The translations under genes and the position numbers were made by a program. Shown in pieces: positions 26,615 through 34,382 of a stretch of 64,000 nucleotides of DNA. The stretch is from assembly GCF_900182645.1 (NCBI RefSeq), contig NZ_FXTA01000006.1:62001-126000 (forward strand), read 5' to 3'. Within the stretch, counting starts at the first letter, position 1. Each line of letters opens with the position of its first letter. The notes under the pieces were generated by a model. The model was not told the DNA's origin and did not search any database. It saw only the letters and a program-made list of their open reading frames with translations. Source of the DNA: Flavobacterium resistens (GTDB lineage Bacteria > Bacteroidota > Bacteroidia > Flavobacteriales > Flavobacteriaceae).

Positions 26615-26636
26615 TTAACACTGTTAGGCAAATGTA
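26615..26636 (-). promoter_or_regulatory. tetR promoter with overlapping operator
   Basis: TACATTTG (minus strand, 26629-26636) matches TAnnTTTG. The palindrome TAACACTGTTA (26616-26626) follows within two bases, where it would cover the transcription start. It matches the four sites at 25773-25985. Confidence 0.6.
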
Positions 26637-26906
26637 TGGCGGTTTTTCTGATTATGAAATATTTTTATCATAATATTTTCTTATTGAATCATAGAGAGTT
26701 CTAAAATGCTAGTAAAATATGGCATTTCTGAAGGTTTTCTATTTTTAGAAAATTTCATTTCAAGCAAAATTCAAACCAAATTCGAATCAAATTAAGATGT
26801 TTTTGAAGTTTTTTGATTCTGGAAAATGTCTGATTTCTCATTAACGAATAAAATTTCAATCAAAATTTTGGAAAATGATAAAAATAAAAAAGAGAAATAG
26901 GAACGA
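26637..26906. other. AT-rich intergenic stretch without a recognisable feature
   Basis: Beyond the tetR promoter I see no gene, clear hairpin or repeat up to the gluconolactonase-like gene. The gap holds several AAAATTTC-type words and no strong terminator. Confidence 0.5.
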
Positions 26907-27824
26907 TTATTTCATTCCCCGAACATTCATTTCTATTGTATAAACACTTTTACTGGCAGTAATAAATAATGTTTTAAATTTTTTTCCTCCAAAACAAACA
27001 TTAGCGGTCCAAGGTTCAGGAACATCAATATGGGCTATTTTTTTTCTCTTTGGATTGAATACAGTAACTCCTTTTCCGCATAAGTAAATATTTCCGGACT
27101 CATCTATTGTCATTCCATCTGAGCCTGATTCAGTAAACAGCGTTTTTTTGCCTAAAATACCGTTGCTTTCGATTGTATAAGAATACGTTTTATTTGCTCC
27201 TATATCCGCTACGTATAAGGTTTTCCCATCTGAAGTTCCAATAATGCCATTCGGTTTTACAAGGTCATCGGCAACGTTGATAACTTTGGATTTATCCGGA
27301 GATAAATAGTAAACAGATTCTTTCTCAATTTCTTTGGAAGTATGTTTCCAGTAATCTCTTTGATAGAAAGGATCTGTAAAATAGATACCGCCTTTTGGGT
27401 CAACCCAAAGATCATTGGGACCATTCAGCCTTTTTCCTTCGAAGTTGTTTAATAATACAGTATAATTTTTGTTTTTGTCTATTTTCCAAAGCTCATTTTT
27501 TTCATCGGCGCAAGCCAAAAGGTTTCCTGCATGATCAAAATACAAACCGTTAGACCTTCCTGCATTTTCCATAAAAACAGAAAGTTCTCCATTTACCGAC
27601 CATTTCATGATTCTATTATTAGGCTGATCGGTAAAATAAATATTTCCTTTTTTATCCGAAGCAGGGCCTTCCGTAAAACTGAATTGATCCGATAGTTTTG
27701 TGAGAACTGCGCCTTTTGCTATTAAGTTATAGCTTTTTTCTTTTGATGTCTGAGCGGATATAAAATTTGTAAAAGTTAAAGCAATAAGAAATATAAGTTG
27801 TGATTTTATTTTAAGTTGGAGCAT
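26907..27824 (-). CDS. SMP-30/gluconolactonase-like secreted protein
   Basis: A protein of 305 residues. A signal peptide (LIFLIALTFTNFISA, then Gln) exports it to the periplasm or outer membrane. The six-bladed propeller family marks are FTEGPASDKKGNIYFTD, with the metal-binding Glu, NGLYFDHAGNLLACAD, GPNDLWVDPKGGIYFTDP and KPNGIIGTSDGKTLYVAD, with metal-binding Asn and Asp. Family members hydrolyse lactones such as gluconolactone to the acid. The gluconokinase-like gene beyond the intergenic region makes a gluconate route plausible, but the genes are divergent and separated by about 400 bases. Confidence 0.82.
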   Translation of the reverse strand: MLQLKIKSQLIFLIALTFTNFISAQTSKEKSYNLIAKGAVLTKLSDQFSFTEGPASDKKGNIYFTDQPNNRIMKWSVNGELSVFMENAGRSNGLYFDHAGNLLACADEKNELWKIDKNKNYTVLLNNFEGKRLNGPNDLWVDPKGGIYFTDPFYQRDYWKHTSKEIEKESVYYLSPDKSKVINVADDLVKPNGIIGTSDGKTLYVADIGANKTYSYTIESNGILGKKTLFTESGSDGMTIDESGNIYLCGKGVTVFNPKRKKIAHIDVPEPWTANVCFGGKKFKTLFITASKSVYTIEMNVRGMK

Positions 27825-27950
27825 TATAAAAAGGTTTAAAAGTTGCTTTTGAAGCGTTTTTAAAAGTAGTTTTTATTTCGGATATTCTGCAAAGTTGAGT
27901 TAAGAATTTTTTCAGGAGCAGAAATTTCGTTTTCAAAAGAATGTTTAGTC

Positions 27951-28020
27951 CTGCTCTCCACTATATCTTTTGTGGCGAACCCCGTCACAAAAGGATGCCG
28001 TTTCTATCAGGGCTAGACGA
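27951..28020 (-). ncRNA. Second copy of the Flavo-1-like structured element
   Basis: Read on the minus strand: CCTGATAGAAACGGCATCC, a hairpin (TTTTGTG...CACAAAA around a GGGGTTCGCC loop), then GATATAGTGGAGAGCAGG. GATAGAA-CGGCATCC and GATATAG-GGA-AGC are the conserved words also seen, in shorter form, at 1371-1487. Here the outer pair is CCTG/CAGG instead of GGG/CCC, so both sides changed together. The location is between divergent gluconolactonase and gluconokinase genes. Confidence 0.5.
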
Positions 28021-28225
28021 GAAGATATCTTTTTCATAATTTTTCTAAGCAACTTTAAATGAATTTATTTAACGTATTAAATCTTAAATGGCGCCTTTTT
28101 ACGTGTAGAAAGTAATATTTTTACGAGACAAATTAAAAAGACGCTTAATCAATAATTTAATTATGTGGCGTTACACAGCGAATTAGTTCTGTTATACTTT
28201 TAAATTTATGAATCAGATAAATAAT

Positions 28226-29644
28226 ATGGAAGCATTGTATATTGGCATTGACATAGGAACAACAGCCACAAAAGCCGTTTGTTTTGATAGACAGGGAAAT
28301 GTGCTTCGACAAATTGCTAAGTCGTACGAAATGTATCATCCCAAGCCGGAATGGAGTGTTCAAAAACCATATGAAATTTTGCAAACTGTAAAAGAATGTA
28401 TTAACGAGATTACAAACGGAATTCAGCCTCAGTTTATCAGTTTTAGCTCGGCGATGCAAAGCGTTATTGCAATTGATGAAAATGGAAAACCACTGACTGA
28501 TGCTATTTTATGGGCAGATAACAGAGCTGCGGGAATTGCCGAAAAACTTAAAAATTCAGATCAGGGAAAACACTTTTATCAAAAAACCGGAATACCAATT
28601 CATCCTTTTTCTCCCTTGACAAAAATTGCCTGGTTCAAAGAATTTGAATCTGAACTATTTTCCAAAACCTATAAATTCATAAGTATTAAAGAATATGTCT
28701 GGCATCATTTGACCAATGAATATTATACAGACACCTCTATGGCGTCCGGAACTGGATTGTTAAACATTCATACTTTGGATTGGGATGAGGAAGTTTTGGA
28801 TTTCTTAAATATACAGCCACATCAACTATCTAAAGTTTGTGAAGTCACACACCAATGCAAAGGAATTTCAGATGATTTTCTTTATATCATGGGTGGTGGC
28901 GACGGTGCGTTGGCCAATCTCGGAACAGGCGCTATGAACAAAAAATGTATTGCTTTGACTATTGGCACGAGCGGAGCAGTTCGATTGCCTATTGACAAAC
29001 CGTATCTTGATGATCAAATGCGCACGCAGTGTTATCATTTAATGGACAATCAATATCTTACTTTAGGTGCTGTCAATAATGGTGCGATAGTTTTACAATG
29101 GCTGAAAGAAACTTTGCTCAATACAGCACAATCTTTAGAAGTTCTTATTGAAGAAGCCGCAAAAATCCCTGCAGGTTCTGATGGACTGCTTTTTGTACCT
29201 TATTTATTGGGAGAACGAGCGCCAATCTGGGATGCCTCGGCTCAAGGAAGCCTTTTAGGAATGCAGATTACGCACACACAAGCGCACTTGGTAAGAGCCA
29301 CTTTAGAAGGAATTTTATTTGGATTGTTCCAAATTACAGAAATTTTAATTCCGGATCCTGAACATAGAAAAGAAACAAAAGTTATGGCCAGCGGCGGATT
29401 TGGTAAAAGCGAACTGTGGCTCCAAATGGTTGCTGATATTTTTCAGATGCAGGTTGAAACCTCGCAAACTATCGAAGGATCTTCCTGGGGCGCTGTTCTT
29501 ATAGGTTTAAAATCACTAGGCGAGGAAATCACAAATGATAACAAAATCGGACAAACTTATTTTCCTAATACGGAAAATAAAAATGTATATGAAGTTGCGT
29601 TCAACAAGTTTAAAAAAGTATATCCTTTATTGAAGGATTTTTAA
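28226..29644 (+). CDS. FGGY-family carbohydrate kinase, probably gluconokinase
   Basis: About 472 residues from ATG 28226 (MEALYIGIDIGTTATKAV), the usual beginning of FGGY kinases. An ATG at 28208 adds 6 residues; a promoter-like TATACTTTTA ends only a few bases before it, so the later start is favoured. Marks are the phosphate-1 loop GIDIGTT, ILWADNRAAG, GGGDGALANLGTGA, TIGTSGAVR and the C-terminal ASGGFGKSELWLQMVAD. The best match in memory is FGGY gluconokinase rather than glycerol or xylulose kinase; this remains to be tested. A 6-phosphogluconate product would enter the pentose phosphate pathway. Confidence 0.8.
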   Translation: MEALYIGIDIGTTATKAVCFDRQGNVLRQIAKSYEMYHPKPEWSVQKPYEILQTVKECINEITNGIQPQFISFSSAMQSVIAIDENGKPLTDAILWADNRAAGIAEKLKNSDQGKHFYQKTGIPIHPFSPLTKIAWFKEFESELFSKTYKFISIKEYVWHHLTNEYYTDTSMASGTGLLNIHTLDWDEEVLDFLNIQPHQLSKVCEVTHQCKGISDDFLYIMGGGDGALANLGTGAMNKKCIALTIGTSGAVRLPIDKPYLDDQMRTQCYHLMDNQYLTLGAVNNGAIVLQWLKETLLNTAQSLEVLIEEAAKIPAGSDGLLFVPYLLGERAPIWDASAQGSLLGMQITHTQAHLVRATLEGILFGLFQITEILIPDPEHRKETKVMASGGFGKSELWLQMVADIFQMQVETSQTIEGSSWGAVLIGLKSLGEEITNDNKIGQTYFPNTENKNVYEVAFNKFKKVYPLLKDF

Positions 29645-29719
29645 GAGCTAATATGAATGGACAACAAATAGAGAATTAAATCAGTGAAAGAGATTTTTTC
29701 ATAACATTACAAAAAAATA

Positions 29720-30163
29720 ATGAAACCAACAATTCTTATTAAAACCACATTAGCTGTTCTGTTTTTCCATCAGATTAGCTTTTCTCAAGAAGTAAAAAAA
29801 GAAACAACTTCAACAGAGCCAAAATACACAATCGAAAATTGTGTCAATCATTTTGATTTAAACAAAGCCACAAAAACAAAAGTAGGCTATCAATATTGGT
29901 TTGCCGATAAAAACTTCACTCAGGAAAACACACTTAAAATGAGTATTGTAGAACCTGGAAAATCAACTCATGCGCCACATCACCATCCTGAAGAAGAATT
30001 TTTCTATATTTTAGAAGGAACAGCCGAATTCTTCCTAGAAGGAAAAACCGTTACAGCTGGACCAAACACCAGTTTTTATTGTCCGCCAAATGCTGAACAC
30101 GGAATCAGTAATGCTGGAAAAACGGATTTGAAGTATTTGGTTATTAAGAAGGATTTGAAATAG
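29720..30163 (+). CDS. Secreted cupin-domain protein
   Basis: A protein of 147 residues with a signal peptide (LAVLFFHQISFS, then Gln-Glu). A single cupin barrel follows with both motifs: HAPHHHPEEEFFYILEG gives three possible metal-binding His and a Glu, and PPNAEHGISNAG gives the final His. Cupins include sugar-binding, isomerase and dioxygenase enzymes; secreted small ones in Bacteroidota often have unknown substrates. It lies 75 bases after the kinase gene on the same strand. Confidence 0.78.
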   Translation: MKPTILIKTTLAVLFFHQISFSQEVKKETTSTEPKYTIENCVNHFDLNKATKTKVGYQYWFADKNFTQENTLKMSIVEPGKSTHAPHHHPEEEFFYILEGTAEFFLEGKTVTAGPNTSFYCPPNAEHGISNAGKTDLKYLVIKKDLK

Positions 30164-30297
30164 TTTTTATTTACAAGTACAATTTATACTACTGATAAAA
30201 ACTTATTTTAATATAATTTGGTTTTTTAAGTTGTCTTTTTTGTTTTTATTTTCTGAAATTTAACAGATTTGAAAATTAAATATAATAATATTGATTT

Positions 30298-30879
30298 ATG
30301 AATAACTTGAAATTTAAGCATACGACATGTAAGGGTAATTTGGAAAAAGATAGTTTTCTAAAAAAAAATAGCAAGTCGATCTTTGCAATTTATGCACTAA
30401 TTTTAATGCTAATTTATATATCTGCAATGATATTTTTTAAAAAATGTGTATCTTATGAATTTAGTAAGTTTTCCTTTTTCGTAGGATTAAATTTGTGGAT
30501 TATGTTTTATATAAATTCACAGAAAATTATAGACAAGAATCAATTTAAAGAATATGCTTTTTTAGGTTTATTACTTGTTGCTTTAAACTTTTTTTTACAA
30601 ATATTTATAAATAATAACGATCTTATAAGTTTTGTATTGACAGGATTTCCATTCTTTTATATTGTTTATTTTCGATTGTTACTTTTTTTATTTTATAATG
30701 ACTTTGCTGCTTCTTATAAAAGGCCTAAGATTTTTTTTGCATCAAGAAGTAAATGGAGCAGTGGAGATCTAGAATACGATTATATTGCAACTAATAAAGA
30801 AATCCTATTTTCTAGATGTTTATTCTTTGGTCCTCTAATTTTTGTAGTTTTGGCTGTATATTTTATAATTAGAAATTAA
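30298..30879 (+). CDS. Four-helix membrane protein, hypothetical
   Basis: A protein of 193 residues, very AT-rich and Phe/Ile/Lys-rich. Membrane segments are visible at about 28-48 (IFAIYALILMLIYISAMIFF), 60-72, 88-104 and 115-140, then a final one at 173-190 (LFFGPLIFVVLAVYFII). A soluble loop with SRSKWSSGDLEYDY precedes the last helix. I recognise no family. Codon use and composition are more A/T-rich than in the neighbours, which might mean recent acquisition. Confidence 0.55.
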   Translation: MNNLKFKHTTCKGNLEKDSFLKKNSKSIFAIYALILMLIYISAMIFFKKCVSYEFSKFSFFVGLNLWIMFYINSQKIIDKNQFKEYAFLGLLLVALNFFLQIFINNNDLISFVLTGFPFFYIVYFRLLLFLFYNDFAASYKRPKIFFASRSKWSSGDLEYDYIATNKEILFSRCLFFGPLIFVVLAVYFIIRN

Positions 30880-30962
30880 CAATCTGAATTTATATGTATT
30901 CAAATTTTAATACCTCTATTTATAGTGAGAGGTATTAAAATTAAATGAAGATTTTAATTACG

Positions 30963-31307
30963 TTACTTCAAAATTACAACTTCCTCAGGCACCATAAACA
31001 AAAGTGTACAACCTGTTCTTGAAAAAACAGAATGCGTACTTCCAGGAGGCATATACAAATAATCCCCAGCTTTTAATTCGTCTTTTCCCGAACGGACTTC
31101 GCCTTCGAGAACGTAGATTTCTTCGCCGGCGGGATGAACGTGATTTGGGTACGACGCGCCAGGTTCAAACTTTAAAAGAAAAGTAGGAGGTCGGTTGGTG
31201 GTTTTGTCGAAGCGTAGTACTTTAGCATAAATTCCGTCTGTTTTTATGCCTTCTTCCTGAAGTGGTTTCCACTCTAATTCATTGCTTTTTGTGATTCTAG
31301 TTTCCAT
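30963..31307 (-). CDS. Cupin-domain protein (ChrR-like)
   Basis: A protein of 114 residues, a single cupin: PNHVHPAGEEIYVLEGEV is the first metal motif (His-x-His, Glu), and YMPPGSTHSVFSRTGC is the second with the last His. The match is to small anti-sigma-ChrR-like cupins. No signal peptide, so cytoplasmic. It begins 16 bases after the DoxX gene, in one transcription unit, with an AraC gene upstream that may control both. Confidence 0.8.
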   Translation of the reverse strand: METRITKSNELEWKPLQEEGIKTDGIYAKVLRFDKTTNRPPTFLLKFEPGASYPNHVHPAGEEIYVLEGEVRSGKDELKAGDYLYMPPGSTHSVFSRTGCTLLFMVPEEVVILK

Positions 31308-31323
31308 AATGTATTTAATTTAA

Positions 31324-31749
31324 TTAGTTGATTTTTAAAAGGTATTCGTCTAAACTCCATCGGTATTTGTCGGCGGTTGATAAAAGGAAAGCACCCATAG
31401 AAAAGACAAAATCAGAATAATCAAGAGGTTCTTTAATTCCGAAAGAATACGTCATTGCCAACGCAAACAAAAAAGTTAGAATTGAAGCACCAATAGCAGT
31501 TTTTCTTGTTTGATATCCAACTAAGAATAAAACAGCAAATAAGGATTCCAAAAAAGTGCTGAAAATTGCAATTGACGGAATAAGACTTTTAGGCAAAAAA
31601 GAATTGACTTCTTCGGCGTAAGCCAGAAAATTTTCCCAGCCCGAAGATTGTTTTCCCAAGAAACCCAACCGACTTAAAACGGCGGATAAAAATCCAATAG
31701 CCATTGCAATTCGTAAAAGCAAAGTGGCATAATCCTGATATCTTTTCAT
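31324..31749 (-). CDS. DoxX-family membrane protein
   Basis: A protein of 141 residues with four membrane helices: LLLRIAMAIGFLSAVLSRLG, SIAIFSTFLESLFAVLFLVG, ASILTFLFALAMTYSFG and a last short one. LFAVLFLVGYQTRKTAIGAS is a DoxX-family mark. The function of DoxX members is unclear; some take part in quinone-linked redox systems. It is the first gene of a pair with the cupin. Confidence 0.8.
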   Translation of the reverse strand: MKRYQDYATLLLRIAMAIGFLSAVLSRLGFLGKQSSGWENFLAYAEEVNSFLPKSLIPSIAIFSTFLESLFAVLFLVGYQTRKTAIGASILTFLFALAMTYSFGIKEPLDYSDFVFSMGAFLLSTADKYRWSLDEYLLKIN

Positions 31750-31860
31750 AAACTATTCTGTTAGTTATTAATCAGATACAAAGATCAGGCAGTGGTTCGC
31801 TTTAAAGAATAGATAATCTTGGAAAAAGCATGTAATGGGATATTCTGTGCGATTTATTTA

Positions 31861-31993
31861 AACACATAGAAACATAGATTTTACAAACTTATAAAGGCTT
31901 TTCACTTGCATTAATAAACATAGCTATGTGTTGAGAAACTAGTTTCTCTTTTACATTTTTTAAGCACATTTAAAACCTATGTTTCTATGTGTT
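31861..31993. repeat. Long inverted repeat with nested palindromes
   Basis: AACACATAGAAACATAG (31861-31877) is an exact inverse of 31977-31993. Inside are ACATAGCTATGT and the 16-base perfect palindrome GAGAAACTAGTTTCTC (31933-31948). The whole region between the DoxX and AraC genes can fold into a branched hairpin. No gene is present in it. Confidence 0.65.
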
Positions 31994-32019
31994 AAAAAAA
32001 ACGCGTAACAAATTTCAAA

Positions 32020-32814
32020 TTATAAACCCGCTACTTTTTCTTTATAAGATTTAGGAGAAATGTTAGTATGCTTTTTGAAGAAGTTCGAAAAATAAAACGG
32101 ATCATTAAAACCTAAAGAATAAGCCGTTTCTTTAACCGATAATTTCTCGTAAGTAAACAAACGTTTTGCTTCAGAAATAATCAATCCGAAGATGATATTT
32201 TGAGCGGTTTTATTGCAATGCAGTTTTGAAAGTTCATTGAGTTTGGCTTCTGTAGTTCCAATTAAATTGGCAATTTCAGTAACCGAAAGATTTTTATCAA
32301 AATTCCCGCGAATGGCTTCTAGAAAATGAAGAAACAAAGCATCAGGTTTATAGATTTCTTCTCCGAGTTTTATTTTAGAACGATTGATTTCTATTAAAAT
32401 CAATTGGATTCTAGAATGAATAGAGATGAGGTATTGATACGGTTTTTCGGCAATTTCTTGTTGAATAAGTTGTAGCGAATCAATAACCAGTTTATCGTTA
32501 TCAACTTGAATGACTTCATTCATTGCAAAATGGCAGAATAAACTATTGTGAAAAATCAGTTCGATGTCATTATCATTTTTGCAGAAAAAATCATAAGTAA
32601 ATTCAAGAACAAATCCGGTTGCTTGGTTACTGTTTTTGATATAATGTATTTGACCAGAAGTGATCGTAATGACTGAATTTTTGGTAATCGTATATTCATT
32701 TTCATCCACAGAAAGCGTCATTTCTCCCGATGTACAAAACAGAAGCACATATTTTAATACACGTCTCGGGTTTTGTAAATCTTCTGCTTGATCAAATGTT
32801 TTTATATCAATCAT
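32020..32814 (-). CDS. AraC-family transcriptional regulator
   Basis: A protein of 264 residues. An N-terminal cupin-like sensor (SVDENEYTITKNSVITITSGQIHYIKNS) precedes a C-terminal double helix-turn-helix: VTEIANLIGTTEAKLNELSK and VKETAYSLGFNDPFYFSNFF, ending NISPKSYKEK. Same strand and just upstream of the DoxX-cupin pair, which makes those genes likely targets, although the long inverted repeat lies between. A TAnnTTTG element lies 20 bases before the ATG. Confidence 0.82.
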   Translation of the reverse strand: MIDIKTFDQAEDLQNPRRVLKYVLLFCTSGEMTLSVDENEYTITKNSVITITSGQIHYIKNSNQATGFVLEFTYDFFCKNDNDIELIFHNSLFCHFAMNEVIQVDNDKLVIDSLQLIQQEIAEKPYQYLISIHSRIQLILIEINRSKIKLGEEIYKPDALFLHFLEAIRGNFDKNLSVTEIANLIGTTEAKLNELSKLHCNKTAQNIIFGLIISEAKRLFTYEKLSVKETAYSLGFNDPFYFSNFFKKHTNISPKSYKEKVAGL

Positions 32815-32833
32815 TTATTGGGAATTTTATATT

Positions 32834-32841
32834 CAAAAATA
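32834..32841 (-). promoter_or_regulatory. TAnnTTTG promoter element (TATTTTTG)
   Basis: A complete match on the minus strand, 20 bases before the AraC ATG at 32814. Confidence 0.4.
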
Positions 32842-32884
32842 AGAATATTTTTTTGAGATTTTGGTCTTGAGATTTTTGCATTCA

Positions 32885-32938
32885 GTTTGTCATTTCGAGG
32901 AACGAGAAATCACACAAGTATATCGACAAAGATTTGAA
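32885..32938 (+). repeat. Palindromic-repeat arm left of the GIY-YIG gene
   Basis: Begins CAGTTTGTCATTTCGA and continues AGAAATC and TCGACAAAGATT. The same order of words lies at 33339-33392 on the other side of the GIY-YIG gene, in the same orientation. The two copies are about 450 bases apart and flank the gene. Confidence 0.7.
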
Positions 32939-32950
32939 AGAAAGTAAAAC

Positions 32951-33268
32951 TTATTCAAAATGAAAATTTAGAAATTCAAAAGTTTCATTAAAACTCCTTA
33001 TCAATTCAATTTTCTTATCTCTTCGCCATTTTTTCAATTCTTTTTCTCGTGCGATTGCTTCCTGTATCCAAGTAAATTTTTCGTAATAAACTAAAAACTG
33101 AATATTATATTTTCCTGCAAAACTATTAATGTTCAAATCAATATTTTCCTTATGCTTTGCAAGTCTTTGTTTTAAGTTATTTGTAACACCATTGTAAAAA
33201 GATGTTCGATGTTCATTTGTTATAATGTAGACATAATAGCTATGAAAGCCAATTTGAGGATTAAACAT
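32951..33268 (-). CDS. GIY-YIG single-domain nuclease
   Basis: About 105 residues from ATG 33268 (MFNPQIGFHSYYVYIITN); ATG 33292 is possible and adds 8 residues. The domain marks are YYVYIITNEHRTSFYNGVTNN (GIY-YIG core with the Tyr pair), the following Arg in LKQRLAKHK, and the metal-binding Glu in WIQEAIAREKELKKW. Family members of this small type are common in Bacteroidota genomes and of unknown function; related domains nick or cut DNA. It lies between two direct copies of a palindromic repeat, which suggests a mobile or repeat-linked unit. Confidence 0.85.
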   Translation of the reverse strand: MFNPQIGFHSYYVYIITNEHRTSFYNGVTNNLKQRLAKHKENIDLNINSFAGKYNIQFLVYYEKFTWIQEAIAREKELKKWRRDKKIELIRSFNETFEFLNFHFE

Positions 33269-33338
33269 GTTGTTTTTTGTACGAATATACATGTTTTTCT
33301 ATTCGATTTTGTCATTTTACACAATAGTTCAATGCGTA

Positions 33339-33450
33339 CAGTTTGTCATTTCGACCGAAGGGAGAAATCGCACCCGTTGATCGACAAAGATTGGCGACAT
33401 ACTTAGCGGAGTTTCTAGTGTGATTTCTCCCTTCGGTCGAAATGACAAAC
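33339..33450. repeat. 29-bp perfect inverted repeat right of the GIY-YIG gene
   Basis: Positions 33341-33369 (starting GTTTGTCATTTCGACCGAAG) are the exact inverse of 33422-33450, separated by 52 bases. The left part is also a direct repeat of 32885-32938. Further right is a second small palindromic stretch (GCGAGACGCTCGC, near 33480). The whole stretch between the GIY-YIG start and the KwaB-like stop (about 33293-33558) holds no gene. Confidence 0.8.
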
Positions 33451-33558
33451 TAAACTTAATGACTCACTGCGTTCACGAGCGAGACGCTCGCGCTAGCGGG
33501 GATTTTTGTTTTAATTATTGCTGATTTATTATTTTTTGAATAATTAACTTTAATCAAT

Positions 33559-34371
33559 TTAAATATTTATAATTGAATTAGCTACTCTCTTTTCAGCACC
33601 AATTGGTGTCGTGTAAAATCTCTGTTCAATTCCCCAAAGAACAAATTTTAAATCATCATCAGTTTCGATTTTAAATTTTCCATTTTGATAGGTCACATGT
33701 CCATATTGATTTGTATAATCATATATTGCTTGTTTTTCATCATTAGTAAAACGACTTAAAGTTTCATTAACTAAAGCAATCCGTTTTCTATTTGGAACAC
33801 TAACATTGTTTGTAAGAAAACCATTGTTTACATCAAGAAAATCATTATTTAAGAATGCCTGTGTCTCATCTTCTGTTGCTACTCTGTATAATTGGTCCAT
33901 TCCTTTAAAAATTTTTTGCGCAGCAGGCAATCTTTTAAAATATAGGATGTCACTTTGTTTATCATAGATGGTATCTGCACATGGATTTATAGTGATAATT
34001 GGTTTTTCAGTTTGTATTGTCAATTCTTCAATAGAAAACCATTTTTTACTAATATAAAAACTCGAATTTATTATTTGAAAAAAATATAAATTAGTTTGTA
34101 CTGTACATATGAAAGAAAGTTTCTTTAAATCAGCTTGTGAAATTTGATCGTGATTCACAGAATCTATATCATTCTGAAGAAATTCTAATATGAAACCTGA
34201 GGTTGAAAAACTAGTAACTTGATAAAATTCTTCATTTTCAATGAGAGTTGCAGGATTATAATCGATACCATTTAAATTTAGTTGTCCAATATCGTAAACA
34301 TTCGTTTCTGTTTCAATGACACGAAACATATTTTGTTTTCTTTTTACTTTTCCGTAAATATAATTTGCCAT
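33559..34371 (-). CDS. KwaB-like (DUF4868-type) protein, putative anti-phage effector
   Basis: A protein of 270 residues, soluble, with no signal. It opens IYGKVKRKQNMFRVIETE, has a central segment DTIYDKQSDILYFKRLPAAQ then IFKGMDQLYR, and closes with RKRIALVNETLSRFTNDEK, GKFKIETDDDLKFVLWGIEQ and RFYTTPIGAEKRVANSI. From memory, this order resembles the DUF4868 family that includes KwaB of the Kiwa phage-defence system; KwaB is usually a little longer (about 310 residues). The upstream partner gene, a membrane protein 11 bases away, matches the KwaA-KwaB gene order. The assignment is an inference. Confidence 0.45.
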   Translation of the reverse strand: MANYIYGKVKRKQNMFRVIETETNVYDIGQLNLNGIDYNPATLIENEEFYQVTSFSTSGFILEFLQNDIDSVNHDQISQADLKKLSFICTVQTNLYFFQIINSSFYISKKWFSIEELTIQTEKPIITINPCADTIYDKQSDILYFKRLPAAQKIFKGMDQLYRVATEDETQAFLNNDFLDVNNGFLTNNVSVPNRKRIALVNETLSRFTNDEKQAIYDYTNQYGHVTYQNGKFKIETDDDLKFVLWGIEQRFYTTPIGAEKRVANSIINI

Positions 34372-34382
34372 ATTAATGTTAA

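Noticed and set aside
32885..33450. Insertion sequence with terminal repeats
   Set aside because: The flanking copies are direct rather than inverted, and the gene between them is a small GIY-YIG nuclease, not a transposase. Kept as a repeat-linked unit instead.
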